Origin: an uncultured Clostridia bacterium
GTDB lineage: Bacteria > Bacillota > Clostridia > Oscillospirales > Oscillospiraceae
Direction of reading: 5' to 3'
DNA length: 64,000 nt
NCBI GenBank assembly: GCA_945877515.1
Contig: CAMCSE010000002.1
Coordinates: 1 to 64,000 of the forward strand
Position 1 is the first letter of the stretch, and every line of letters begins with the position of its first letter. The position numbers and the translations under genes are program-made. Below the pieces are notes generated by a model, which worked only from the letters and a program-made list of their open reading frames with translations, made no database searches and had not been told where the DNA came from. Shown here in pieces: positions 56,131 to 64,000 of the stretch.

Positions 56131-57825
56131 TATTGTAGCCGGAGAATTAGCGTAAATCGAATGTGCGGACAGCAAAAAAGCGCCGTCTTGGGATTCTTCC
56201 CAAGACGGCGCTTTTCTGTTGTGGATCAGAGCGAACATTTCACAGCGAAACCGCCGCTGAAGAAATAGGTGTTCGTCCAATACCCGTTTGGTGGAGCGAG
56301 ACGCACGGCATCCGAACTCCTCCCCGTCTTCAAAACGCTGCATATCACGCAGTGTGATGGTGTTTTTATCTCCGCTGAAGTTGTACGCCAGCGTTATGTG
56401 GTCATCATAGACGAATACTGCATTTACGAAGGTCTGGATCAGACGCTTTTGTGCCTCTTTGTCCGACCAGTCAGCGTCACGCAGGCTGCGGAGATAATAC
56501 GCGATATGAGATTTTTTCAGGTGGAAGCCACGGGCTATCTCCCTGTCGGCAATGGACGCCTTCAAATCGGCTTTCTGCTGCGTCAGCTCGTCCATGCGCT
56601 TCTTGGTTTCCTCGGTCAGTATTCCGGCCTCAATGGCCCGAATGAGGTTTGATATGGCGGTGTCAGTCTGTGCAAGCTGCCGCTGAAGGTTACGCAGCTC
56701 CTCTTGACTGTTGTCCTGTGCAAGGTAATACTCCCATGTGCGGTCAACGATGTAGTCCAGCAGTTCGTCGTCTTGCAGCAGCTCATGGGTGGCGTTGAGC
56801 ACGGTGTCCTCAATGTCTGCCTGTCGCACGGCCTTTTTGTCGCAGGAGCGGAAGCGCTTCTTGTTGGAGCAGATGTAGTAATTATGCTTTGCGCCGGTTT
56901 TACTGGTGCCGCTCTCGCCGAACATCAGAGCGCCGCACTTGCCGCAAAACAGCTTGTCCGTGAGGATGTAGTCGGCGCGCGACCATGTTTTCGCCGGTGC
57001 TCGCTTGTTGATCTTCAGCATTTCCTGCACTTTGTTAAACACGTCGTCCTCGATAATCCGGGGCACGCCGTCCTTGATCTCGCGGCCTTGGTATTCGTAA
57101 ACGCCAATGTACTTCTTGTTCTTCAGAATCGAATGCAAGCTGTTCTTGGTGAAGGGCCCGCCGCGCAACGTCCGCAGACCCATTTCATTCAGCTTGTCAA
57201 CGATTTCCGTAACTGTCTTGCCGTCCGCGTACATGGTGAAGATCATCTTCACTGTGGGCGCGGTATTTTCGTCTATGATGAACTTCTTGTCCGGCCCGGT
57301 CTTGTAGCCCAGCGGGCGGTTTCCGCCCAGCGACTGGCACTTCTCGGCGCTCTCAGCACGGCCACGGCGGATGTTCTGCGAAAGCTGTAGGCTGTAATAC
57401 TCCGCGAAGCCTTCCAGTACGCTTTCGAGGATCACGCCCTCCGGGCTGTCCGGGATGGTTTCCGCCACATACTCGACGCGCACGCCGTTCTTGCGGCATT
57501 TCATCTTGTTTATGGCGATCTCCTCGCGGTTGCGTCCAAAGCGGTCAACTTTCCACAAAATGATAACGGAGAATTGCCGTTTGGCCGTGTCCTTCAGCAT
57601 CTGCTGGAATTCGGCGCGGTTATCTGTCCGACCGCTCTTTGCCCTGTCAACGTATTCATGCACGATGGTGTAGCCGTGTGCGGCGGCGTAGTCCCTTGCG
57701 TTGGAGAGCTGCCCTTCGATGGACTGTTCTCCTTGACTGTGGCTTGAATACCGGGCATATACGACGGCCAGTTCGCTGACCTCCGGCTTTGCCATTGGCA
57801 CCTGCCATTTAATATCTATCGACAT
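55909..57825 (-). CDS. Large serine recombinase (prophage integrase), probable read-through C-terminus
   Basis: VVYARYSSHSQGEQSIEGQL, ILWKVDRFGRNREE, Zn ribbon CGKCGALMFGE; 638 aa. Confidence 0.9.
   Translation of the reverse strand: MSIDIKWQVPMAKPEVSELAVVYARYSSHSQGEQSIEGQLSNARDYAAAHGYTIVHEYVDRAKSGRTDNRAEFQQMLKDTAKRQFSVIILWKVDRFGRNREEIAINKMKCRKNGVRVEYVAETIPDSPEGVILESVLEGFAEYYSLQLSQNIRRGRAESAEKCQSLGGNRPLGYKTGPDKKFIIDENTAPTVKMIFTMYADGKTVTEIVDKLNEMGLRTLRGGPFTKNSLHSILKNKKYIGVYEYQGREIKDGVPRIIEDDVFNKVQEMLKINKRAPAKTWSRADYILTDKLFCGKCGALMFGESGTSKTGAKHNYYICSNKKRFRSCDKKAVRQADIEDTVLNATHELLQDDELLDYIVDRTWEYYLAQDNSQEELRNLQRQLAQTDTAISNLIRAIEAGILTEETKKRMDELTQQKADLKASIADREIARGFHLKKSHIAYYLRSLRDADWSDKEAQKRLIQTFVNAVFVYDDHITLAYNFSGDKNTITLRDMQRFEDGEEFGCRASRSTKRVLDEHLFLQRRFRCEMFALIHNRKAPSWEESQDGAFLLSAHSIYANSPATISGTTGYNNKKLIPEIDAGKESTPGYYYHGIRRIFRLLIDAGADRENRSAYSGKSIRQHYEGSPVWELCGDLFG
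56176..56215. terminator. Perfect 18-bp stem terminator inside the annotated recombinase ORF
   Basis: AAAAGCGCCGTCTTGGGA-ttct-TCCCAAGACGGCGCTTTT. Confidence 0.8.
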
Positions 57826-57831
57826 ATCTGT

Positions 57832-58701
57832 TTACCCGTTACGCCCTTCTGCGCCCAGCAGGAGGGCTTTTTCTGTCCATTCGTATGTGAATTGCCGAAT
57901 CTCTCGAATCATTCCGTAGACCTGTAGGCTTTGAAGAACTGCATACGCACAGTTGTTTCCGCATTTACATTTGCGCTGAATTGCGGACGTTGTAAGCACT
58001 GACAATTCGGACAGGTTGTTTGCGAATTCGTCTCGATTATCACGGACTTCAATAGGCAGAAATGGCTGTAATGCGGAAGCGTTAATTTTGGGCTGTACTG
58101 ATTGTGTGGAAACTGCCATTTGATCGAGCGTCGATTCAACTTTTCTAATTTTGCCCTTAATGTAAATCAGCTGAAACAACTTTTTGACACCGCGAATTGC
58201 AGGGCCTATCCACAGTGGGAACAGCATGAACGTCATCGTTGTTACCACGTTATACACCGCTGTCCAGAAGGGTTGCTCTTTGTTGATGTCCAGCATGGCA
58301 ACAAAGAGAGCGGACGCTGCGAACAGATACGCGCCGAGCAGAAAAATTCTCACGCCCTTCGGCAACTGCGAGAAACGGAAGGCTCCTGCGCTGCGGACGT
58401 TTTCCAGCAAAAGAACGTTATTCGCATTTGCCAACTCGCGTGCGGCTTTTGTGAATGTGCTGTTGGTGACAACCATTGCACGGTCGCAGTTGTAGAGCGC
58501 TTTTCCGGCTACTGCTTCCTGTATCGCGCCAAGGCTCACAGGGCTTGAGTAGTATTTGCACTGTACGGCGTATTTGTGCCCGGCCCTGTGGGCCGTAACA
58601 TCGACGCCAAAATCACCTGATCCCTTTGTCACCTTAACGCCGGTGTAGCCGTGCCCGCGAAGGTACTTTGCGACCAGATATTCGTAATCGTGTCCATCCA
58701 T
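57832..58701 (-). CDS. Mrr-like restriction endonuclease with TM segments
   Basis: GHDYEYLVAKYLRGHGYTGVKVTKGSGDFGVDVTAHRAGHKYAVQCKYY; two hydrophobic segments after nuclease domain. Confidence 0.85.
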   Translation of the reverse strand: MDGHDYEYLVAKYLRGHGYTGVKVTKGSGDFGVDVTAHRAGHKYAVQCKYYSSPVSLGAIQEAVAGKALYNCDRAMVVTNSTFTKAARELANANNVLLLENVRSAGAFRFSQLPKGVRIFLLGAYLFAASALFVAMLDINKEQPFWTAVYNVVTTMTFMLFPLWIGPAIRGVKKLFQLIYIKGKIRKVESTLDQMAVSTQSVQPKINASALQPFLPIEVRDNRDEFANNLSELSVLTTSAIQRKCKCGNNCAYAVLQSLQVYGMIREIRQFTYEWTEKALLLGAEGRNG

Positions 58702-58769
58702 GACCACGACCTCCCTTCACCTCATAAAGCGTTTGAAATCGACGTAGAGGATTTTTCCCTCACGCCGCA

Positions 58770-59246
58770 TCAGGCATTCTTTGCTTTAGCGACCGTCTGG
58801 TACTTATCGGACGACAGCAGACCGGTGATATACGCTTCAACCTTCGCGCGGTCAATTTCGTCCAGCTTCAGGTATTGACGATACACCTCTGGCATGGCGT
58901 CACGCTCCCGCAGCGCGTCGGCATCGACGGCAAGCATCATTTGCCGAGCTTTCTTCATATCACCGTTCGCAGCCTCAACATAGGTGAGCGGGATTTCTGC
59001 AAGTGCGTCCCCGTTTTTGTCGTAGTCAATCGGATCGTCCGTTCTTCCCAGCAGGTAATCCACTGAAACGTCAAAATAGTCCGCAATCTTTTCAGCGGTG
59101 TAAGAATCGGGCTTTGCGTCGAAGCCCTCCAAATAGCGCTTCTTCCAGTAAGACACGCTGCCACGGCTGAAGCCGATCTCTACACTTGCGCGCGTCGGAT
59201 TGATGCCCCGATCATCACAGAGCTTTTTGAACACATCGTAAAACAT
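58770..59246 (-). CDS. XRE family phage repressor (CI-like)
   Basis: FKKLCDDRGINPTRASVEIGFSRGSVSYWKKRYLEGFDAKPDSYTAEKIADYFDVSVDYLLG. Confidence 0.88.
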   Translation of the reverse strand: MFYDVFKKLCDDRGINPTRASVEIGFSRGSVSYWKKRYLEGFDAKPDSYTAEKIADYFDVSVDYLLGRTDDPIDYDKNGDALAEIPLTYVEAANGDMKKARQMMLAVDADALRERDAMPEVYRQYLKLDEIDRAKVEAYITGLLSSDKYQTVAKAKNA

Positions 59247-59264
59247 ATTGCCTCCGAGGAAAAA

Positions 59265-59342
59265 TTCAAATATTTGCTCCAACCCCCCTTGACAAGTTCA
59301 AATGATTGCTCTATAATGTAAACCGTGGAGCAAATATTTGAA
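59265..59342. promoter_or_regulatory. Phage switch operators with rightward promoter
   Basis: TTCAAATATTTGCTCC (59265-59280), TTCAAATGATTGCTC (59297-59311), GGAGCAAATATTTGAA (59327-59342); TTGACA (59289)-N17-TATAAT (59312-59317). Confidence 0.8.
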
Positions 59343-59491
59343 CGAACGACAGCCATAGCATGGCAAGCCCCCTCCGCTGGCACGGAGGAAGCCGTCGAAA
59401 GGGTATCAGATACACACCTTTTCTATGATACCACAACAGTGCAAATATTTCAACTCCTTTTGCGAAAATATTTGAACTTGGAGGTGAAAAT

Positions 59492-59704
59492 TTGAATTTC
59501 GACTGGACCGCTGAAGTGGTCGGGCGTATGCACATGGCGGCGATCACGGGCAAGCAGCTTGCGGATGAAGCAGGGCTGACGAACTCGTACCTGTCCGCTG
59601 TTCTCCACAACAAGAAAGGCAACTCCACGACCCAGCAGCGCATCATTGATGCGCTTGAACGCCTTGAGCAGCGGCAGGCAAGCGAACCCACAGTTAATCA
59701 GTAA
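59492..59704 (+). CDS. Small HTH protein (Cro-like)
   Basis: 70 aa; ITGKQLADEAGLTNSYLSAVLHNKKG. Confidence 0.8.
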   Translation: MNFDWTAEVVGRMHMAAITGKQLADEAGLTNSYLSAVLHNKKGNSTTQQRIIDALERLEQRQASEPTVNQ

Positions 59705-59721
59705 GAAACGAGGAAAGCATC

Positions 59722-59922
59722 ATGGCCAACGTCAAAATCGACTGCACGCAGATTCCGCGAGTACAAATGGATATTCTCTGCCGGACGCTGCTTGCAGGCA
59801 TTGAGCGGTTTTACTCCGATCCGGAGAATTTGCGCCGCTACGAAGCGTGGCTACAGAAATGCAGAGAGGAAGGCAAGTTCTATGACGACGACACGCAGAC
59901 GGCAGCACCAGCAGTTCAATAG
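59722..59922 (+). CDS. Small phage hypothetical protein
   Basis: 66 aa with gaggaaagc RBS. Confidence 0.65.
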   Translation: MANVKIDCTQIPRVQMDILCRTLLAGIERFYSDPENLRRYEAWLQKCREEGKFYDDDTQTAAPAVQ

Positions 59923-60583
59923 GCTGCGCCGTATCGCTCTTGGCCTCTTTGTGCTGGCAGTATTGGAGGCGGTCGTAATCACGATCTTTGCCGTCAACTG
60001 CGCATCAGACGCAGCGCCCGCACCGGAGGAAACCGCACCCGCTCCCACGGCTGAAACGTCCGTGCCGGAAACCGAAGCCCCTACCGCCTCCACACCGGAC
60101 GAGCCGGTCACAGAGCCGGAAGCCGTACCGCAGGAGACAGAAGGGCAGAGATTCCTACACAGTGACGACATTCCGCTGAGCTACGAGCTTCAAGAGGTAA
60201 TGCAGCAGGCGTGTGAGGACTACGGCGTTCCCTATGCACTGGCGCTGGCAATCGCGGAATGCGAAAGCAGCTTCAACCTCGATGCAGACAACGGCACCTG
60301 CTGGGGCCTGATGCAAGTCCATCCGATTAACTATGATCGCCTGCGCGGACTTGGGATCGAACCCACCGACTATGAGGGCAACATTGTTGCCGGTGTCCTC
60401 CTGATCGGTGAGCTGCTGGACAAGTACGGCGACCAGCACAAAGCCCTCATGGCCTATAACTGTGGCGAGGGCGGCGCTGCGAAGCTCTGGCAGCAAGGCT
60501 ACTACTCAAGTCAATACTCAAGGCACGTCTTGAACGTTTCTGAAAGCTGGCAACAAATCATCGACGATCTGAAGAACATTTAG
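59882..60583 (+). CDS. Membrane-anchored lytic transglycosylase (SLT-like)
   Basis: N-terminal TM, Pro/Glu linker, LALAIAECESSFNLDADNGTCWGLMQVHPINY...ALMAYNCGEGGA. Confidence 0.85.
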   Translation: MTTTRRRQHQQFNRLRRIALGLFVLAVLEAVVITIFAVNCASDAAPAPEETAPAPTAETSVPETEAPTASTPDEPVTEPEAVPQETEGQRFLHSDDIPLSYELQEVMQQACEDYGVPYALALAIAECESSFNLDADNGTCWGLMQVHPINYDRLRGLGIEPTDYEGNIVAGVLLIGELLDKYGDQHKALMAYNCGEGGAAKLWQQGYYSSQYSRHVLNVSESWQQIIDDLKNI

Positions 60584-60593
60584 GAGGCAAATC

Positions 60594-61073
60594 ATGTTTG
60601 AGATCAAAATGACCATCGAAATCCCCGGATTGCCGGAAGCGCTGAACGCGCTGGCCGGTGCCATCGGCAAGCAGCCCGAATTCGTCTGCCATCAGCACGG
60701 AGGGAACAACCACCACATCGACAACGCAGGCGTTGTCAACGTTGATTTCCCCGCCGCGCCCGCTCCTGCGGCTCCCGTCGTAAACCCTACGACACCTGTT
60801 CAGCCTGCGCCAACTACCGGCACTGTTGCACCCACCCCTGTTCAGCCAACTGCACCGACGACTGCTGCCCCGACTGCGCCGGTCGCCGCTCCGGCTGAGA
60901 GCTACACCGTGGAGGAACTGAGCCGCGCGGGTGCGGCGCTGATCGACGCGGGCAAGATGCCGCAGCTTCTCGCCCTGCTGGGCAAGTTCGGTGTGCAGGC
61001 CGTGACGCAGCTGCCGAAGGAGGCATACAGCGCCTTTGGTGCTGAGCTGAAAGCCCTCGGAGCGCAGCTTTAA
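60594..61073 (+). CDS. Phage hypothetical protein with Pro/Ala/Thr linker
   Basis: 159 aa ORF with aggaggc RBS. Confidence 0.65.
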   Translation: MFEIKMTIEIPGLPEALNALAGAIGKQPEFVCHQHGGNNHHIDNAGVVNVDFPAAPAPAAPVVNPTTPVQPAPTTGTVAPTPVQPTAPTTAAPTAPVAAPAESYTVEELSRAGAALIDAGKMPQLLALLGKFGVQAVTQLPKEAYSAFGAELKALGAQL

Positions 61074-61087
61074 CGGGAGGTGGGACA

Positions 61088-62284
61088 ATGCCTACCCCCA
61101 GACAACACGCCCTTCTGAGCGCATCCAGCGCCCACCGCTGGCTGGCTTGTACGGCGGCACCGCATTTCGAGGAGAACTTTCCGGACGGGACAAGCTCCTA
61201 TGCGGAGGAAGGCACTCTGGCACACGCTATCTGCGAACTGTACGCCCGTAAGAAATTCACCGCCCTGCCCACGCGCAAATTCAATTCTGAGCTGAAGAAG
61301 CTGCAAGCCCGCCCGCTGTACTCCGATGAAATGCTGCGGACCGCCGAAGCGTATGTGGACTATCTCACAGAGAAGGCCATGCAGTATGCTACGCCGCCCC
61401 ATGTGGCAATGGAGGTCAAGGTTGACCTCACTGCCTATATCCCGGACGGTTTTGGCACCTGCGACTGCATTATGATCAGCGGCGACACGCTGCATATCAC
61501 CGACTACAAGCACGGCAAGGGCGTTCCCGTATCGGCTGAACACAACCCGCAAATGCGGCTGTACGCGCTGGGCGCTCTTAGGCTCTACGGGCCTATCTAC
61601 GGCGACCAAATCAAGCGGGTATCAATGGGTATCTGTCAGCCCCGCCTGGCACAGGAGGCCAGCGAGGACGCCCTCAGCGTGGATGATCTGCTTGCATGGG
61701 GTGAGAGCATCAAACCCCTTGCAAAGGAAGCCTACGACGGCCCCGGAACCTTCTGCCCCGGTGAGCACTGCCGATTCTGCAAGGGCAAGGCGCAATGCGC
61801 CGCAAGAGCCGCGTTCTTCACCGGCTTTGAGGATTTCAAGAATCTCACCCCTGCGAACGGCAGCCGGGAGATCGGAAAAAATCCGTGCCTGTCGGACGCC
61901 GAAGTTGGCGACCTGCTGATTCAGGCTGAAGGTCTGGTGCAGTGGTACAAGGACCTTCAGGACTACGCTACCGGCGCAATGCTTGACGGCGGCGAAATCC
62001 CCGGCTGGAAGCTGGTGGAGGGCCGCAGTAACCGCACCTTTACGGATGTTGACGCCGCTGTCCAGAAGCTAATTGACGCCGGATATGACGAGGCGCTGAT
62101 TTACGACCGCAAGCCGAAGACCCTCTCAGAGCTTGAAAAGATGCTCGGAAAAAAGACATTCGCGGAGCTGCTTTCCGAGTGTGTCATGAAGCCAAAGGGC
62201 AAACCTACACTTGCGCTGGCAAGTGACCGCCGCGAAGCCTATTGCGTCGGTGCCGCTGAGTTTGCGGGTGCGTCCGATGGCTGA
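61088..62284 (+). CDS. DUF2800 protein (Cas4/RecB-like nuclease fold)
   Basis: HALLSASSAHRWLACTAAPHFEENFPDG; C-terminal Cys motif CPGEHCRFCKGKAQC. Confidence 0.88.
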   Translation: MPTPRQHALLSASSAHRWLACTAAPHFEENFPDGTSSYAEEGTLAHAICELYARKKFTALPTRKFNSELKKLQARPLYSDEMLRTAEAYVDYLTEKAMQYATPPHVAMEVKVDLTAYIPDGFGTCDCIMISGDTLHITDYKHGKGVPVSAEHNPQMRLYALGALRLYGPIYGDQIKRVSMGICQPRLAQEASEDALSVDDLLAWGESIKPLAKEAYDGPGTFCPGEHCRFCKGKAQCAARAAFFTGFEDFKNLTPANGSREIGKNPCLSDAEVGDLLIQAEGLVQWYKDLQDYATGAMLDGGEIPGWKLVEGRSNRTFTDVDAAVQKLIDAGYDEALIYDRKPKTLSELEKMLGKKTFAELLSECVMKPKGKPTLALASDRREAYCVGAAEFAGASDG

Positions 62285-62609
62285 GACGGTATATCTCAAT
62301 GATGGCAGCACGGAGGTTATTTTCGAGGACAAGGATGTGTTCCTTGAACGGCTGCTGCGTGAAAAGCTCGGAGATGATGTTGCTCGCTGCTTTCGGGAAT
62401 GTGTCGCAGAGCTGAAGGAGGAAATCCAAGAACAGCAGGAGCTGGTCAAGGATTATGAGGGCAACGCGGACGGCTATCTGGATATGTGCCGCGACGCCTG
62501 CGAATCCTTCACCGCCATTATGGAGCTGCTGGAAGCACCCCGCCTGAACCGGAACGCGCTCAAATCCGTAACCCGAAACGCCTTAAACGCGATCTACAAA
62601 AACCTTTGA
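62277..62609 (+). CDS. Phage hypothetical protein
   Basis: MAETVYLNDGSTEVIFEDKDVFLERLLREKLG; 110 aa, overlaps DUF2800 3' end. Confidence 0.7.
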   Translation: MAETVYLNDGSTEVIFEDKDVFLERLLREKLGDDVARCFRECVAELKEEIQEQQELVKDYEGNADGYLDMCRDACESFTAIMELLEAPRLNRNALKSVTRNALNAIYKNL

Positions 62610-62672
62610 CCCCACCTGCGGACGCAGGACTGAACATATTGAACCGAATGATTTTTATGGAGGAATTAAACC

Positions 62673-63386
62673 ATGTATCAGAATGACCCGAAAAGAGTTC
62701 TCACCCCCGAATGCCGCCTGTCCTACTGCAACCTCGTGACCGCCCGTGCGCCGCAGAACGGCGTGGGCGACCCGAAGTTCAGCGTCACGCTGCTGATCCC
62801 CAAGTCCAACCCGAATATCAAGCAGGAGCTTGACGCGGCCATGAACGCCGCTGCCGAGGTTGGCGTCAACGCCAAGTGGAACGGCGTCCGCCCCGCCCGC
62901 ATCGAATCCGTCGTGCATGACGGCGACGGTGTGCGTCCCTCCGGGGAGCCTTTTGGTGAGGAATGCCGTGGCTGCTGGGTCGTGACCGCATCCAGCAAGA
63001 ACAAGCCCTATGTCTGCGGCGCAGACAACGTGAACTGCGAACTGGCCCCCACGGACATCTACAGCGGTATGTACGCCCGCGTGTCCATCAACTTCTATGC
63101 CTACAACTCTGCTGGCAAGCGCGGCGTCGGCTGCGGCCTGCGCGCCGTGATGAAGACCCGCGACGGCGAACCGCTCAGCAACTCCGTTGTTACCGCCGCT
63201 GAGTTCGCCGGTGTCGGCGGCGTTCAGCCGCAGGCCCCCGCGCAGGGCTACGCTACCGGCCAGTATGGCGCGGCCATGCCCGCAACGCCTGTCCCCGGCT
63301 ACGGCGGTTATCCCGCTGGCGGCGTTCAGCCGCAGGCCGGTTACACTCCCGGCCAGATCAACCCCATCACCGGTCAGCCCATGTAA
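62673..63386 (+). CDS. DUF2815 protein (phage ssDNA-binding-like)
   Basis: RVLTPECRLSYCNLVTARAPQNGVGDPKFSVTLLIPKSN. Confidence 0.88.
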   Translation: MYQNDPKRVLTPECRLSYCNLVTARAPQNGVGDPKFSVTLLIPKSNPNIKQELDAAMNAAAEVGVNAKWNGVRPARIESVVHDGDGVRPSGEPFGEECRGCWVVTASSKNKPYVCGADNVNCELAPTDIYSGMYARVSINFYAYNSAGKRGVGCGLRAVMKTRDGEPLSNSVVTAAEFAGVGGVQPQAPAQGYATGQYGAAMPATPVPGYGGYPAGGVQPQAGYTPGQINPITGQPM

Positions 63387-63452
63387 ACCACAGCGCTGGG
63401 CAGGCGGCTACACAGTGACCGCCTGCCCGGCAAGGACACAAAGGAGGCAAAT

Positions 63453-63824
63453 ATGAAAACCCGTTTTGACTATTCCGGCGTTTGGATCACCGGCGTCGGC
63501 GAGGCTGTCCCCGTGGGCAACATGGAGACGTCGCATTTGCTGAACACAGTGCGTATGCTCGTTCAGAAGCCCGCTCGGACGCTTTCCATCCTCGTGGCTG
63601 ACATTGAGCACGCGACCTTCTCTGATACGGTCTGGACGCCCTTCAACGCTGATGACCGCAAGCAGTCCCTCAAGAACGTAACCAGCTTGAGCGACGCGGA
63701 GCTGGTCGAGTATGTGCAGTCAACCCCGCTGTTCAAGTCCATGATCGAGGAGCTTCAGGAGCGCGGTGTCAACACCAAGAACGTTCTCAGCCTTTATTCC
63801 AGCTCTGAAGCCTTCCAGCGATAA
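63453..63824 (+). CDS. Phage hypothetical protein
   Basis: 123 aa ORF in phage replication module. Confidence 0.65.
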   Translation: MKTRFDYSGVWITGVGEAVPVGNMETSHLLNTVRMLVQKPARTLSILVADIEHATFSDTVWTPFNADDRKQSLKNVTSLSDAELVEYVQSTPLFKSMIEELQERGVNTKNVLSLYSSSEAFQR

Positions 63825-63835
63825 GGAGGTGCGAC

Positions 63836-64000
63836 GTGATCCACCTCAGTATCGACCTCGAAACGTATTCGGACGTGAACCTGAAGAAGGCCGGTCTTTA
63901 CCGCTATGTGCAAAGCCCCGCCTTTGAGATTCTGCTTTTCGCGTACAGCTTCGACGGTGCGCCCACTCAGGTCATTGACATGGCGCAGGGCGAAAAAATC
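63836..64000 (+). CDS. Phage DNA polymerase, N-terminal part (runs off window)
   Basis: GTG start, MIHLSIDLETYSDVNLKKAGLYRYVQSPAFEILLFAYSFDG exonuclease-domain start; aaggaggtg RBS. Confidence 0.75.
   Translation, partial: MIHLSIDLETYSDVNLKKAGLYRYVQSPAFEILLFAYSFDGAPTQVIDMAQGEKI

Larger units (their letters stand above)
56060..64000. mobile_element. Left portion of a prophage
   Basis: Serine integrase, CI/Cro-like switch, DUF2800/DUF2815/polymerase replication module; right end outside window. Confidence 0.9.

Noticed and set aside
1-64000. CRISPR array, rRNA or retron-like ncRNA
   Set aside because: No regularly spaced repeat array, rRNA signature or reverse transcriptase was found in the window.

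Overview
The window reads as low-GC-phylum (Firmicutes/Clostridia, probably Oscillospiraceae) chromosome carrying two mobile elements. (1) ~1-24,236: a Tn1549-like integrative conjugative element (ICE), nearly all on the minus strand. It has RepA-like HTH protein, ParA, ParB, accessory proteins, a 2750-aa methylase/helicase, Fic and GNAT cargo, a primase, MobC and a relaxase. Its conjugation module appears deleted: PcfB is cut after about 44 aa and joined to the C-terminal half of an LPxTG pilin, followed by a DUF4143-type ATPase and sortases. The right end of the element lies inside a sigK-like sporulation sigma factor gene, of which only the N-terminal ~70 codons remain here, so it may be a skin-like sigK-intervening element. 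(2) ~56,060->64,000: the left part of a prophage, with a serine recombinase, a membrane Mrr-like nuclease, a CI/Cro-like switch with an operator array, a transglycosylase, DUF2800, DUF2815 and a DNA polymerase start. In between are ordinary chromosomal genes: dinB, a 2-hydroxyacid dehydrogenase, htrA, Asp23, DAK2, cstA, YitT, tRNA-Thr, tRNA-Tyr, an S24 repressor, a nucleoside-type ABC transporter, a Na/Pi cotransporter, an aldo-keto reductase, an ECF sigma factor, a NitT/TauT-type ABC transporter, brnQ, LysR and a bile salt hydrolase-like gene. The strongest observations are: a TnpV-family gene overprinted in another frame inside the giant helicase ORF with its own RBS; the sigK truncation; a 31-bp phased array of palindromes upstream of the S24 repressor; and two identical-geometry operator pairs flanking the Fic gene. 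All family assignments are by recognition from the translated sequence; no searches were run.
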